NCBI RefSeq assembly: GCF_000969905.1
Contig: NZ_CP009520.1
Coordinates: 310,001 to 374,000, forward strand
Origin: Methanosarcina vacuolata Z-761
Lineage (GTDB): Archaea > Halobacteriota > Methanosarcinia > Methanosarcinales > Methanosarcinaceae
Direction of reading: 5' to 3'
DNA: 64,000 nucleotides
Shown here in pieces: positions 52,342 to 61,154 of the stretch (within the stretch, counting starts at the first letter, position 1; the number at the start of each line of letters is the position of its first letter). The translations under genes were made by a program, and so were the position numbers. The notes beneath the pieces were generated by a model. It was not told the DNA's origin and did no database searches. It was given only the letters and a program-made list of their open reading frames with translations.

Positions 52342-55146
52342 ATGAGAGAAGGGCCGGACCCATTTGGGGTCAGAGACACTATTGAAACAGCTGCCGGAAC
52401 AGCTACGATTTACAGATTGGGCAAACTGGAAGAAAAGGGCTATGAAGGAATTTCCCTGCTTCCTTACTCCATAAGGATCCTGCTGGAATCTCTGCTAAGG
52501 CATGCAGATACTGAAAAGCATATAATAACTGCTGAGGATGTGGAGGCTCTTGCCCACTGGAGTCCTGAAAATGTAAGTGACAGGGATATTCCGTTCATCC
52601 CATCAAGGGTAATAATGCAGGACTTTACAGGCGTTCCGGCTGTAGTAGACCTGGCAGCTCTCCGCTCGGCAATGCAGCGCCTCGGAGGCAATCCCGCAAA
52701 AATAAACCCTGTAATTCCTGCCGATCTTGTTATTGACCACTCGGTCCAGGTGGACTCCTACGGCACGGCATATGCCCTAGAGGAAAACGAGAAAAAGGAA
52801 TTTGAACGCAACACGGAACGTTATTCCGTCCTTCGCTGGGCCCAGAAAGCTTTTGACAATTTCAGAGTCGTGCCCCCTGGAAGGGGAATTATCCATCAGG
52901 TGAACCTTGAATATCTGACTCCACTTGTGCACCTTAAAGAGAAAGATGGTGAGTTGTCTGCATTCCCTGATACTCTTGTAGGGACAGACTCCCATACTAC
53001 AATGATTAACGGAATTGGAGTACTCGGCTGGGGAGTAGGAGGCATAGAAGCCGAAGCCGTAATGCTCGGGCAGCCTTATTATATGCCTGTGCCTCAGGTA
53101 GTGGGCTTCAAGCTTTATGGAAAAACTGCACCTGGAGTCACTGCCACCGATCTTGTCCTGACAATTACGAAGATGCTTAGAAAAGAGGGAGTTGTCGGCA
53201 AATTCGTGGAATTTTATGGGCCCGGGTTAAATTCACTGAGTCTTCCGGACAGGGCAACGATTTCCAACATGGCCCCTGAGTATGGTGCAACCCTCGGAAT
53301 TTTCCCGCCTGATACCGAGACGCTTGACTATCTGCGAAGAACTGGCAGGGGTGAAGAGCAGGTTGACCTTGTGAAAAAGTATCTGGAAGCCCAGGGACTT
53401 TTCTATTCGCCTCACGAACCTGACCCCGTTTTCAGCACTACTCTGGAACTTGATATGAGCACGGTAAAACCCTGTCTTGCGGGCCCGAAGCGTCCTCAGG
53501 ACCAGCTTTTCTTGAGTGAGGTGCCTGAAAATTACCGTGAAACTATGCAGCAGACCTTTATCCGAAAGAAAGAGTCAGGGCTTGAACTTTCCCAGGACCC
53601 TGCTTACCAGCGCTGGACAGAAGACGGAGGGAAACCTTTAGAGGGGCCTGAAATTCTCGGCGCCGAAGAGGAAATAAAGAAATCTTCGGAAAAGGCTTTC
53701 AGGGTAACACATGGCTCTGTAGTGATTGCAGCAATTACTTCCTGTACCAATACCTCAAACCCTTCAGTTTTAATAGGGGCCGGGCTGCTCGCCAAAAAGG
53801 CTGTAGAAAAGGGCCTTCATGTCAAACCTTTTGTAAAAACAAGCCTTTCCCCAGGCTCAAGAGTAGCTACGGAATATTTGAGAACTGCAGGACTTTTGCC
53901 CTATCTCGAAGCACTTGGTTTCCACCAGGTTGGTTATGGTTGTACAACCTGTATTGGAAACAGTGGGCCTTTACCTGAAAAAGTTTCAAACGAAATTAAG
54001 GAAAATGACCTTACTGTCGCAGCCGTACTCAGTGGAAACCGAAACTTCGAAGGGCGGATTAACCCGCTTGTCAGAGCAAACTTCCTTGCTTCTCCGCCTC
54101 TTGTTGTGGCCTATGCAATCGCAGGTACCGTGAACATCAACCTTGAAACCGATCCTCTTGCTTATGATCCCAACGGACGTCCTGTTTACCTCAAGGAAAT
54201 CTGGCCTGCAGAAGAGGAAATAAGGGACGCTGAAAAGAACAGCATCAAACCTTCAATGTTCGAAAAAGAATACTCGAGTGCTCTGGAGGGTCCCAAACGC
54301 TGGAAAGAGCTGGAAGCCCCGACAGGGACCCTCTATGATTGGAACTCTATGTCCACATATATTCAGGAACCACCCTATTTCATGGACTTTCCGCCTGCTC
54401 CACCTTCGCCTGCGGATATAAAGAATGCAAGAGTTCTGGCTCTTTTTGGAGACAGTATTACCACGGATCACATCTCTCCTGCAGGGGACATTCCTTCAGA
54501 TAGTCCTGCAGGCAGGTACCTGATTTCCTGGGGTGTGAGCCCTGAAGATTTCAATTCTTATGGGTCCAGGAGGGGTAACCATGAGGTGATGATGCGTGGA
54601 ACCTTCGGGAATATTCGGCTCAGGAACAGGCTCGTGGACAGAGAAGGAGGATGGACCGTATACCATTCCCGAAAAGAAGACTTCCCCGAGGACACTTGCG
54701 AAGGAATCCCAATTTATGATGCATCTATGCTTTATGCAGAAAATAACATTCCTCTTATCGTTCTCGCAGGAAAGGAATACGGGACAGGCAGTTCCAGGGA
54801 CTGGGCAGCAAAAGGTACGTTCCTGCTTGGAGTTAAAGCAGTTATTGCCGAGTCTTTCGAGCGTATTCACAGAAGTAACCTTGTCGGCATGGGAGTTCTT
54901 CCATTGCAATTTAAAGAAGGTGAGAATGCCGATATCCTGGGCCTCACAGGAAAGGAAAGCTATGATATTCTGGGCATTGAATACATGGAACCCCACGGAA
55001 ATCTCACTGTAAGTGCAAAGGACGAAAATGGTAATGAAGTGCAGTTTCAGGTAACTTTGAGGCTGGATTCTGCTGTGGAAGTTGAGTATTACCTGAACGG
55101 CGGAATTTTGCATAAGTTCTTGCGGGATTCAGTGAAGAAAAAATAA
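52342..55146 (+). CDS. acnA: aconitate hydratase
   Basis: A 934-residue enzyme of the AcnA (long) type. The 4Fe-4S cysteines lie in ITSCTNTSNPS (about residues 467-477) and GCTTCIGNSG (about 533-542). LVGTDSHTTMINGIGVLGWG is the substrate loop, and GKEYGTGSSRDWAAKGTF, near residue 815, the swivelling C-terminal domain. It turns citrate into isocitrate. With citrate synthase downstream, this is the oxidative partial TCA route to 2-oxoglutarate. GGAGGTAAG precedes the ATG. A hairpin follows the stop. Confidence 0.97.
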   Translation: MREGPDPFGVRDTIETAAGTATIYRLGKLEEKGYEGISLLPYSIRILLESLLRHADTEKHIITAEDVEALAHWSPENVSDRDIPFIPSRVIMQDFTGVPAVVDLAALRSAMQRLGGNPAKINPVIPADLVIDHSVQVDSYGTAYALEENEKKEFERNTERYSVLRWAQKAFDNFRVVPPGRGIIHQVNLEYLTPLVHLKEKDGELSAFPDTLVGTDSHTTMINGIGVLGWGVGGIEAEAVMLGQPYYMPVPQVVGFKLYGKTAPGVTATDLVLTITKMLRKEGVVGKFVEFYGPGLNSLSLPDRATISNMAPEYGATLGIFPPDTETLDYLRRTGRGEEQVDLVKKYLEAQGLFYSPHEPDPVFSTTLELDMSTVKPCLAGPKRPQDQLFLSEVPENYRETMQQTFIRKKESGLELSQDPAYQRWTEDGGKPLEGPEILGAEEEIKKSSEKAFRVTHGSVVIAAITSCTNTSNPSVLIGAGLLAKKAVEKGLHVKPFVKTSLSPGSRVATEYLRTAGLLPYLEALGFHQVGYGCTTCIGNSGPLPEKVSNEIKENDLTVAAVLSGNRNFEGRINPLVRANFLASPPLVVAYAIAGTVNINLETDPLAYDPNGRPVYLKEIWPAEEEIRDAEKNSIKPSMFEKEYSSALEGPKRWKELEAPTGTLYDWNSMSTYIQEPPYFMDFPPAPPSPADIKNARVLALFGDSITTDHISPAGDIPSDSPAGRYLISWGVSPEDFNSYGSRRGNHEVMMRGTFGNIRLRNRLVDREGGWTVYHSRKEDFPEDTCEGIPIYDASMLYAENNIPLIVLAGKEYGTGSSRDWAAKGTFLLGVKAVIAESFERIHRSNLVGMGVLPLQFKEGENADILGLTGKESYDILGIEYMEPHGNLTVSAKDENGNEVQFQVTLRLDSAVEVEYYLNGGILHKFLRDSVKKK

Positions 55147-55197
55147 CAGGTTAGAAATGCCGGAATTAAATAAAGAATCTTTTTGAGACGGTTTCGC

Positions 55198-55231
55198 AAG
55201 CTTTACATAAAGCTTCCTGCTTTTTTGAAAC
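55198..55231 (+). terminator. terminator after aconitase
   Basis: AAGCTTTA and TAAAGCTT (55198-55215, two-base loop) form a palindrome followed by CCTGCTTTTTTG. It would separate acnA from the citrate synthase transcript. Confidence 0.55.
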
Positions 55232-55466
55232 CTTTTTCTTTTCCAGGATCGGAAAGAGATTTATAAAGAGTTTTTTAATTTTACAGGCATTTTTAAGGAA
55301 AACTTTATTCTGAAATGAGCACATTTCATTTTTAATGTAACTTAGAGGTTTAAGGCCGTAGCAGCCTTAATATTAAAAAAATAATTATAATGGTACTGAA
55401 ATATAATTTCAACAAATTTAATATACTTATTCAACGATAATAGGAATGCATTGTCACCCTATTTTT

Positions 55467-55482
55467 GGGTCTTTTAAGACCC
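55467..55482. promoter_or_regulatory. palindrome upstream of citrate synthase
   Basis: GGGTCTTTTAAGACCC is a perfect 16-base palindrome, about 90 bases before the start codon, in otherwise AT-rich DNA. It may be an operator or part of a leader hairpin. Confidence 0.45.
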
Positions 55483-55571
55483 TTTGCGTTAAATTTTCCA
55501 CATATAAGTAGAGGATTCCCCAAACTTCAAAGTTTTTTGAAAATCCTCTTGGCATAACTGTGAGGTATAAA

Positions 55572-56639
55572 ATGAGTAAAAATATCTGTTTCATTGATGG
55601 GTTAGAAGGCATTCTGAAATACAGGGAGATAGACATTAACAAGCTGGTTGATCTCCCCTATGATGCCGTTTCCTATCTGCTTATCCTCGGAGATCTCCCC
55701 GGAGATCAGGAACTTGCCGAGTATTCAGCCTGCCTGCATGGGGAGCGTGAAGTCAACAGGGAGGTGATAGACATTATCCATATGTGCAATTTCAACATTG
55801 AAGCTATAGAAGCGCTGCGTACAATCGTTTCTTTTATATCACAGTTCGATCCGGACATCAACGACAGCTCTCCTGAAGGAAATAAGAGAAAAGCCATAAG
55901 GTTAATTGCCAAGATACCAACCATAGTTGCTGCGTATTATAGAATCGCAAACGGGAACCAACCTGTTTCTCCTGATCCGTCCCTATCCCATGGAGCTAAC
56001 TTTCTGTATATGTTAAGAGGAAACAAACCAACTCAATTGGAAGCTGAGGTCATGGAAAAAGACTTCATCCTCAGCGCCGAACACGAACTAAATGCCTCTA
56101 CTTTTTCGTCAAGAGTTACCGCCTCTACTCTTTCAGACCTCTATTCTGCTGTTGTTTCCGGGCTTTGCACTCTTAAAGGTCCTCTGCATGGGGGAGCAAG
56201 GGCAGAAGTCACAGCCATGATCGAAGAGATCACTTGCCCCGAAAACGCGGAGAGTTATGTCCTTGATAAGCTGAGTAAAAAAGAAAAAATTATGGGCTTT
56301 GGACATAGGGTTTACAAAACTTACGATCCTAGAGGCACGATATTCAAGCAGCTTGCTAAACAACTCGCAGAAGCAAAAGGGGATATGCACTGGTACAATA
56401 TTGCTGAAGTAGTAGAAAACACTGTTGTCCGCGAACTCGTAGAAAAGAAAGGAAAGCCAATTTATCCGAACGTTGATTTTTACTCGGGAGTTATTTACAA
56501 GTATATGGATATCCCCCCTCAACTTGCAACATCAATCTTCGCAATCGGCAGGGTGTCAGGCTGGATAGCTCACTGCTTTGACCAGTACGAGAAGAAAAGG
56601 ATTATAAGGCCCAGGGCTTTCGTGCTTGACGAATGCTAA
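55572..56639 (+). CDS. citrate synthase
   Basis: A 355-residue enzyme from the ATG at 55572, preceded by GAGGT; a GTG eleven residues upstream keeps the frame open but overlaps the ribosome binding site. Catalytic landmarks: SLSHGANFLYML, GPLHGGARAEV, GFGHRVYKTYDPR (catalytic His) and PNVDFYSGV (catalytic Asp). It condenses oxaloacetate and acetyl-CoA. It lies after acnA with a terminator and its own palindrome, so it is probably a separate transcript. Length is that of the short prokaryotic form. Confidence 0.96.
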   Translation: MSKNICFIDGLEGILKYREIDINKLVDLPYDAVSYLLILGDLPGDQELAEYSACLHGEREVNREVIDIIHMCNFNIEAIEALRTIVSFISQFDPDINDSSPEGNKRKAIRLIAKIPTIVAAYYRIANGNQPVSPDPSLSHGANFLYMLRGNKPTQLEAEVMEKDFILSAEHELNASTFSSRVTASTLSDLYSAVVSGLCTLKGPLHGGARAEVTAMIEEITCPENAESYVLDKLSKKEKIMGFGHRVYKTYDPRGTIFKQLAKQLAEAKGDMHWYNIAEVVENTVVRELVEKKGKPIYPNVDFYSGVIYKYMDIPPQLATSIFAIGRVSGWIAHCFDQYEKKRIIRPRAFVLDEC

Positions 56640-56815
56640 GATGACCTTTTCAGGCTTTTTTAAAAAGGTTCCCACCACTGCTACGGATTTTCGATCAAAC
56701 CTTTTTTGAAAAGGTTTGTGGTCAAGCTTTTTTTAAAAAGTCTTGCAGGCAAGTTTTTTACAAGTTATTCTTAAAAACTTGTCAGATAATCTTTTTATCA
56801 TCTGACAGCTTTCTG
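56640..56815. repeat. hairpin-forming intergenic repeats
   Basis: Several inverted pairs rich in AAAAGG/CCTTTT (for example AAACCTTTTTTGAAAAGGTTT near 56698) lie between citrate synthase and the UbiD gene. Similar wording occurs near 62960. They can act as terminators. Confidence 0.55.
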
Positions 56816-56829
56816 ATATCCAGATACCC

Positions 56830-58095
56830 ATGAGTTTTAGAACTTTTATCAACCAGTTAAAAGAAAATGGAAAACTGGTAGAAATATTCCAATCTGTGTC
56901 TCCGAGATTTGAAGCTTCAAAAATTGCAAAAAACACAAAAACTCCCGTTCTCTTCCATGATATTTCAGGTTCAAAAGTCATAATGAACCTGCTGGGGTCA
57001 AGGGATGAACTTGCCTCCATGCTCGGAGTCCCTAAAGAAGAGATTATAAAGAAGCTTTCGGAAGTTTCTCCTGAAGGGGAAGTGAAGCTGGTGTCAGAAT
57101 CTCCAACGCTTGAGGTTATAGAAGACCAGGTAGATCTGACAAAACTTCCTATCCTCACGCATTTTGAAAAAGATGGAGCTCCCTATATAACTGCAGGAAT
57201 TGTGGTTTCCGAATACGGAGGTACGATTAATGCTTCTATCCACCGGCTTATGCTAGCAGGAAAAGATAAACTTGCAGCCCGGCTGGTTCCTCCAAGGCAT
57301 ACCTATCTCCTGCATAAAAAAGCCGCCGAAAAAGGCGAACCTCTGCCTGTTGCAATCGTGCTTGGTTGCGACCCTACAATTATTTACGCGACTTCGACAA
57401 GGGTTCCTGTAGGAAAAGAATTTGAATACGCAGCCGCCCTTAGAGTTGCTCCAATTGAGCTTTTTGAGTGCGCAAACGGGGTAAAAGTTCCTCATGCGGA
57501 GATTGTGCTTGAAGGGTATATTGATCCTGTAGAGAGGATTGATGAAGGGCCTTTTGTAGACATAACCGGAACCTACGATGTGGTAAGAAAAGAACCTGTT
57601 ATCCATATTACCCGAGTCATCCATAGAAAAGACCCGATTTATCACGGAATTCTGCCAGCCGGTCCTGAACATCTTCTGATGATGGGAGTGCCTTACGAGC
57701 CAAGGATTTACAGATCTGTAGGGGAGGTTACGACGGTCAAGAACGTGGTATTGACCGAAGGAGGATGCTGTTATCTCCATGCAGTTGTTCAGATTGAGAA
57801 GCAGACTGAAGGGGACGGGAAAAACGCTATCATGGCGGCCTTTGCAGCTCATACGAGCCTTAAGCACGTGGTAGTTGTGGACGAAGATATAAATATTTTT
57901 GATCCGAATGATGTCGAATTTGCAATTGCTACCAGGGTAAAAGGGGATATGGACATTTTGATTATCCCCAATGTTCGGGGAAGTTCCCTTGACCCACGAG
58001 GAGCTCCTGATGGAACGACCACAAAAGTGGGAATTGATGCTACAAAAGTGCTCGTAGAAAAGGAAAATTTTGAAAGGGCAGCAATTCCTGAATAA
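56830..58095 (+). CDS. UbiD-family decarboxylase, probable anhydromevalonate phosphate decarboxylase
   Basis: A 421-residue enzyme. NASIHRLMLAGKDKLAARLV, PPRHTYLLHKKA and VIHRKDPIYHGILPAGPEHL are typical UbiD stretches for the prenylated FMN site. Its place directly before the two phosphomevalonate dehydratase subunit genes identifies it as the enzyme that turns trans-anhydromevalonate 5-phosphate into isopentenyl phosphate in the archaeal mevalonate pathway. The prenyltransferase that makes its cofactor (UbiX) is not in the window. No ribosome binding site is evident. An 11-base tandem repeat covers its last codons. Confidence 0.9.
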   Translation: MSFRTFINQLKENGKLVEIFQSVSPRFEASKIAKNTKTPVLFHDISGSKVIMNLLGSRDELASMLGVPKEEIIKKLSEVSPEGEVKLVSESPTLEVIEDQVDLTKLPILTHFEKDGAPYITAGIVVSEYGGTINASIHRLMLAGKDKLAARLVPPRHTYLLHKKAAEKGEPLPVAIVLGCDPTIIYATSTRVPVGKEFEYAAALRVAPIELFECANGVKVPHAEIVLEGYIDPVERIDEGPFVDITGTYDVVRKEPVIHITRVIHRKDPIYHGILPAGPEHLLMMGVPYEPRIYRSVGEVTTVKNVVLTEGGCCYLHAVVQIEKQTEGDGKNAIMAAFAAHTSLKHVVVVDEDINIFDPNDVEFAIATRVKGDMDILIIPNVRGSSLDPRGAPDGTTTKVGIDATKVLVEKENFERAAIPE

Positions 58096-58132
58096 TTCCT
58101 GAATAATTCCTGAATAATTCCTGAATAATAAG
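58085..58132. repeat. 11-base tandem repeat crossing the UbiD stop codon
   Basis: ATTCCTGAATA is repeated four times. The first unit encodes the last residues, Ile-Pro-Glu, and stop; the rest is non-coding and fills the gap to the next gene. Confidence 0.85.
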
Positions 58133-58174
58133 TAAAAATTATTTTAAGCATCTGTAATTATCGAGTGAATTTCA

Positions 58175-59392
58175 ATGTATCTTACAAAAGAAGAAGAGCA
58201 AATCCTGAATGGAGACGCCGGAGAGACTCTCAGGCAAGCTATTGAAATCCTGGTGGCCCTTGGGGATATTTACGGTGCAGATGGGCTTATTCCCATCAAA
58301 AGTGCCCAGATTGCAGGAGTTTCTTACAAAACTATGGGCGATGCGGGTCTTGAATGGATTTCAGACCTGCAGGGGAAGGTTAAGGTTCCTGCGATTCTAA
58401 ACCCTGCCGGGATGGATCTGCAAGACTGGAAAAGGCTCAGGATCTCGCCCGAGTTTGCGGAAAAACAAAAATTGATTGTCCAGGCATACGAAAAACTGGG
58501 AATTCGGTGTGAATGCACATGTACGCCTTATAATCTCGAGGGTTTTGATGTCGGTTACGGTGACCATCTGGCATGGAGCGAATCATCAGCCGTTTCCTAT
58601 GCAAATTCCGTACTCGGGGCCAGAACAAACCGGGAAGGTGGGCCGTCAGCCCTTTCTGCTGCACTTCTTGGAAAAACCGCAAACTATGGATTCCATCTGG
58701 ATGAAAACCGTGTGCCTGAGATTTCATTTGATGTAGAATATCCACTGAAGGGATCGGATTACGGTGCGCTTGGTTATGTAGCTGGGAAACTTGCAGGGAG
58801 CAGGGTGCCTGTTTTTCATCTAAGGAGTACTCCGGATGCGGATGAGTTAAAAGCGCTGGGAGCTGCAATGGCAGCGTCAGGAGCAGTTGCCCTTTACCAC
58901 GTTGAAGGAGTCACGCCTGAGATTCGCAGGGTGGATTTTGAGGAGCCGTCAGAAAAAATAACTATTGAGAAAAGCCAGCTTGAAGAGGTTTATGCGAGCC
59001 TGAAAAAAGCCTGCAAGGAGCCTGAATTGATAACCATAGGGTGTCCTCACTGCTCGGCAGCAGAGCTCGAAAAAGCAGCCGAACTCCTGAGAGGAAAAAC
59101 AGTTTCAAAAGAGTTCTGGATCTTTACCTCAAGGGAACTTGCAAAGCGCTATCCTGAGTATGTCGGGACCATTGAGAAAAGTGGAGCTAAGGTTGTCTGT
59201 GACACCTGCATGGTAGTTTCTCCTGCTACCAACAGCTATTCCTGTGTCATGGTGAACTCAGGAAAAGCGCTTGCTTATGTGCCGGGGATGTGCGGAGCTG
59301 AAGCCGTATACGGAAGTATGGAGGCCTGTGTCGAGGAAGCAGTAGGCGAAGCATCAAAGAAGGTAGTAAAAAAGGCAGGTGGTTCCCATTAA
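58175..59392 (+). CDS. phosphomevalonate dehydratase large subunit (AcnX type)
   Basis: A 405-residue AcnX protein. YLTKEEEQILNGDAGETLRQ is the family opening; LPIKSAQIAGVSYKTMGDAG-like residues, CECTCTPYNLEG (cluster-related cysteines), GCPHCSAAE and CDTCMVVSPATNSYSC follow. With the small subunit it dehydrates mevalonate 5-phosphate to trans-anhydromevalonate 5-phosphate, using a 3Fe-4S or 4Fe-4S cluster. It lies 79 bases after the decarboxylase gene and overlaps the small subunit frame. Length agrees with the family. Confidence 0.93.
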   Translation: MYLTKEEEQILNGDAGETLRQAIEILVALGDIYGADGLIPIKSAQIAGVSYKTMGDAGLEWISDLQGKVKVPAILNPAGMDLQDWKRLRISPEFAEKQKLIVQAYEKLGIRCECTCTPYNLEGFDVGYGDHLAWSESSAVSYANSVLGARTNREGGPSALSAALLGKTANYGFHLDENRVPEISFDVEYPLKGSDYGALGYVAGKLAGSRVPVFHLRSTPDADELKALGAAMAASGAVALYHVEGVTPEIRRVDFEEPSEKITIEKSQLEEVYASLKKACKEPELITIGCPHCSAAELEKAAELLRGKTVSKEFWIFTSRELAKRYPEYVGTIEKSGAKVVCDTCMVVSPATNSYSCVMVNSGKALAYVPGMCGAEAVYGSMEACVEEAVGEASKKVVKKAGGSH

Positions 59393-59816
59393 ACTTAAAG
59401 GCAGGACGATTTCAAGAGGATGTGCACAGGGGGAAGTACTGCTCTCCAGAGATCCTATTTCATTCCTTGGCAGTGTAGACCCGAAAACCGGGGTTGTAAT
59501 TGAAGAGAATCATGCCCTTGAAGGAAAATCAATCCAGAATAAAGTTCTTGTTTTTCCACACGGCAAAGGCTCTACAGTTGGCTCGTATGTTATGTATCAA
59601 CTGAAGAAAAATGGGGTCGCCCCTTCAGCGATAATAAATCTGGAAACCGAGCCCATAGTTGCAGTTGGAGCCATTATTTCCGAAATCCCACTTGTTGATA
59701 TGCTTGAGAGAAACCCTTACGAAGTATTAAATAATGGAGATCTTGTTCTGGTTAACGGAAGTAAAGGATATATTGAACTTCTCAAGCAGGAAACCATTAA
59801 AACTGAAAACGAGTAA
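59379..59816 (+). CDS. phosphomevalonate dehydratase small subunit (AcnX type)
   Basis: A 142-145-residue swivel domain. KLKGRTISRGCAQGEVLLS is the family start, GSTVGSYVMYQL the substrate-facing loop, and AIINLETEPIVAVGAIISE the later helix-strand. The frame can begin at GTG 59379 (inside the large subunit gene) or at ATT 59388, which directly overlaps the large subunit TAA and follows GGTGGT at suitable spacing. The coordinates here use GTG. It is translationally coupled to the large subunit. Confidence 0.92.
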   Translation: MVPIKLKGRTISRGCAQGEVLLSRDPISFLGSVDPKTGVVIEENHALEGKSIQNKVLVFPHGKGSTVGSYVMYQLKKNGVAPSAIINLETEPIVAVGAIISEIPLVDMLERNPYEVLNNGDLVLVNGSKGYIELLKQETIKTENE

Positions 59817-59820
59817 AACT

Positions 59821-59936
59821 GAAAAATAATCATCAAACGAAAAAAGGTTATTTAAGTCCTGAAAGCTGGACAGAAACTGAAAAATAATCATCAAACGAAA
59901 AAAGGTTATTTAAGTCCTGAAAGCTGAACAGATAAA
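59821..59936. repeat. 58-base direct repeat, two copies
   Basis: A unit starting GAAAAATAATCATCAAACG occurs at 59821 and 59879, nearly identical. Each includes GGTTATTTAAGTCC, a TATA-like sequence, so the promoter of the next gene may be doubled. Confidence 0.9.
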
Positions 59937-59984
59937 GTTGAACTGATCAAATTGAATGGATAAACCCAAAAATTAAGTTTTAAG

Positions 59985-61118
59985 ATGGAAAATAGGAACT
60001 CCAAAATGAACCCGGAAAACCATAAGAAAGGCAAGGGAAAATTCAACGCCGAAGAAACGGTCTCGCGTTTATATCCTTACATAGCCAGGGTATTCGACGT
60101 TTATGAGGTCCAGAATTCCGGGGAAGCTCTTTACTTCTATGGAACCCCTAGAACCAATTCCGAAAATGTTCCAGGAGAACTCTGGGAACCTTTACAGCAT
60201 TTTGGGTTTGGGTGTACGTTGAAGTACGAACTTGGAGAATATGTACTGCTGGTTTCTCCTGAAAAGAAGGCAAAGGAAAAGACCTGGATAAACCTTGTCC
60301 TTTTCATAGCAACCTTTTTTACAACTATGGTTTGCGGAGCCTGGATGTCAGGAGCAGACCTCGAAATCGATTCCTCCCAGCTTATCCGGGGCTTACCATT
60401 TACCCTTGCGATAATGACAGTTCTTGGTTCTCATGAGATGGCTCACTATTTAATGGCCAGATATCATGGAATGAAGGCATCTCTTCCGTATTTCATTCCT
60501 TTTCCGACTTTTATTGGCACTATGGGAGCGTTAATTCGCTACAGAGGGCCTGTACCCAGTCGAAAAGCGCTTTTTGATGTTGGAGTTGCAGGGCCACTGG
60601 TAGGTCTGTTCATGTCGGTCGCAGTGACTGTAATTGGACTTAACCTTAAGGCGCCTGCAGTAAACCCCCTGTCGGAGTCTATGATGCTTGGTCTTGGCCT
60701 GCCTCCACTTTTCGTGTTTATCCAGAACCTTGTTGGAGTTACAGGAGAAAACCTTCATCCCGTAGCCTTTGCAGGCTGGGTAGGAATGTTTGTTACCCTG
60801 CTCAATCTCCTTCCTTCGGGGCAGCTTGACGGTGGGCACATCCTGAGGGCTATGCTGGGTAAGAAAGCGGAAAAAATTTCATTTATGATGCCGCGTGTCC
60901 TGTTCCTGATAGGGCTTTATGTAATTTACTGGCTGAAGGAAGACGGATTTATATGGATTTCCTGGGCCCTTTTCCTCTGGATTTTTGCTGCGGTAGGGCA
61001 TCCGTCTCCCCTGCACGATAAAGTCGAACTGGATAAAAAACGCATTTTTATAGGGATCATTACCTTTATCCTGGGCTTACTCTGCTTTACTCTGATACCT
61101 TTTAAGCCAATTCCCTGA
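59985..61118 (+). CDS. site-2 protease, M50 family membrane metallopeptidase
   Basis: A 377-residue membrane protein. Residues about 1-100 are cytoplasmic with a PDZ-like or unknown fold. The membrane part has the zinc motif LGSHEMAHYLMARYHG (HExxH, about residue 148-152) and, later, NLLPSGQLDGGHIL (the third metal ligand motif, LDGGH). About eight helices. It cuts membrane-bound substrates; regulated substrates in archaea are unknown. ATG 59985 or 60006 (with AGGAA upstream) are both possible. It lies downstream of the doubled repeat. Confidence 0.92.
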   Translation: MENRNSKMNPENHKKGKGKFNAEETVSRLYPYIARVFDVYEVQNSGEALYFYGTPRTNSENVPGELWEPLQHFGFGCTLKYELGEYVLLVSPEKKAKEKTWINLVLFIATFFTTMVCGAWMSGADLEIDSSQLIRGLPFTLAIMTVLGSHEMAHYLMARYHGMKASLPYFIPFPTFIGTMGALIRYRGPVPSRKALFDVGVAGPLVGLFMSVAVTVIGLNLKAPAVNPLSESMMLGLGLPPLFVFIQNLVGVTGENLHPVAFAGWVGMFVTLLNLLPSGQLDGGHILRAMLGKKAEKISFMMPRVLFLIGLYVIYWLKEDGFIWISWALFLWIFAAVGHPSPLHDKVELDKKRIFIGIITFILGLLCFTLIPFKPIP

Positions 61119-61154
61119 AAGAGTCTGGATTTCTAAAAAACGGAGAAAAAAATA

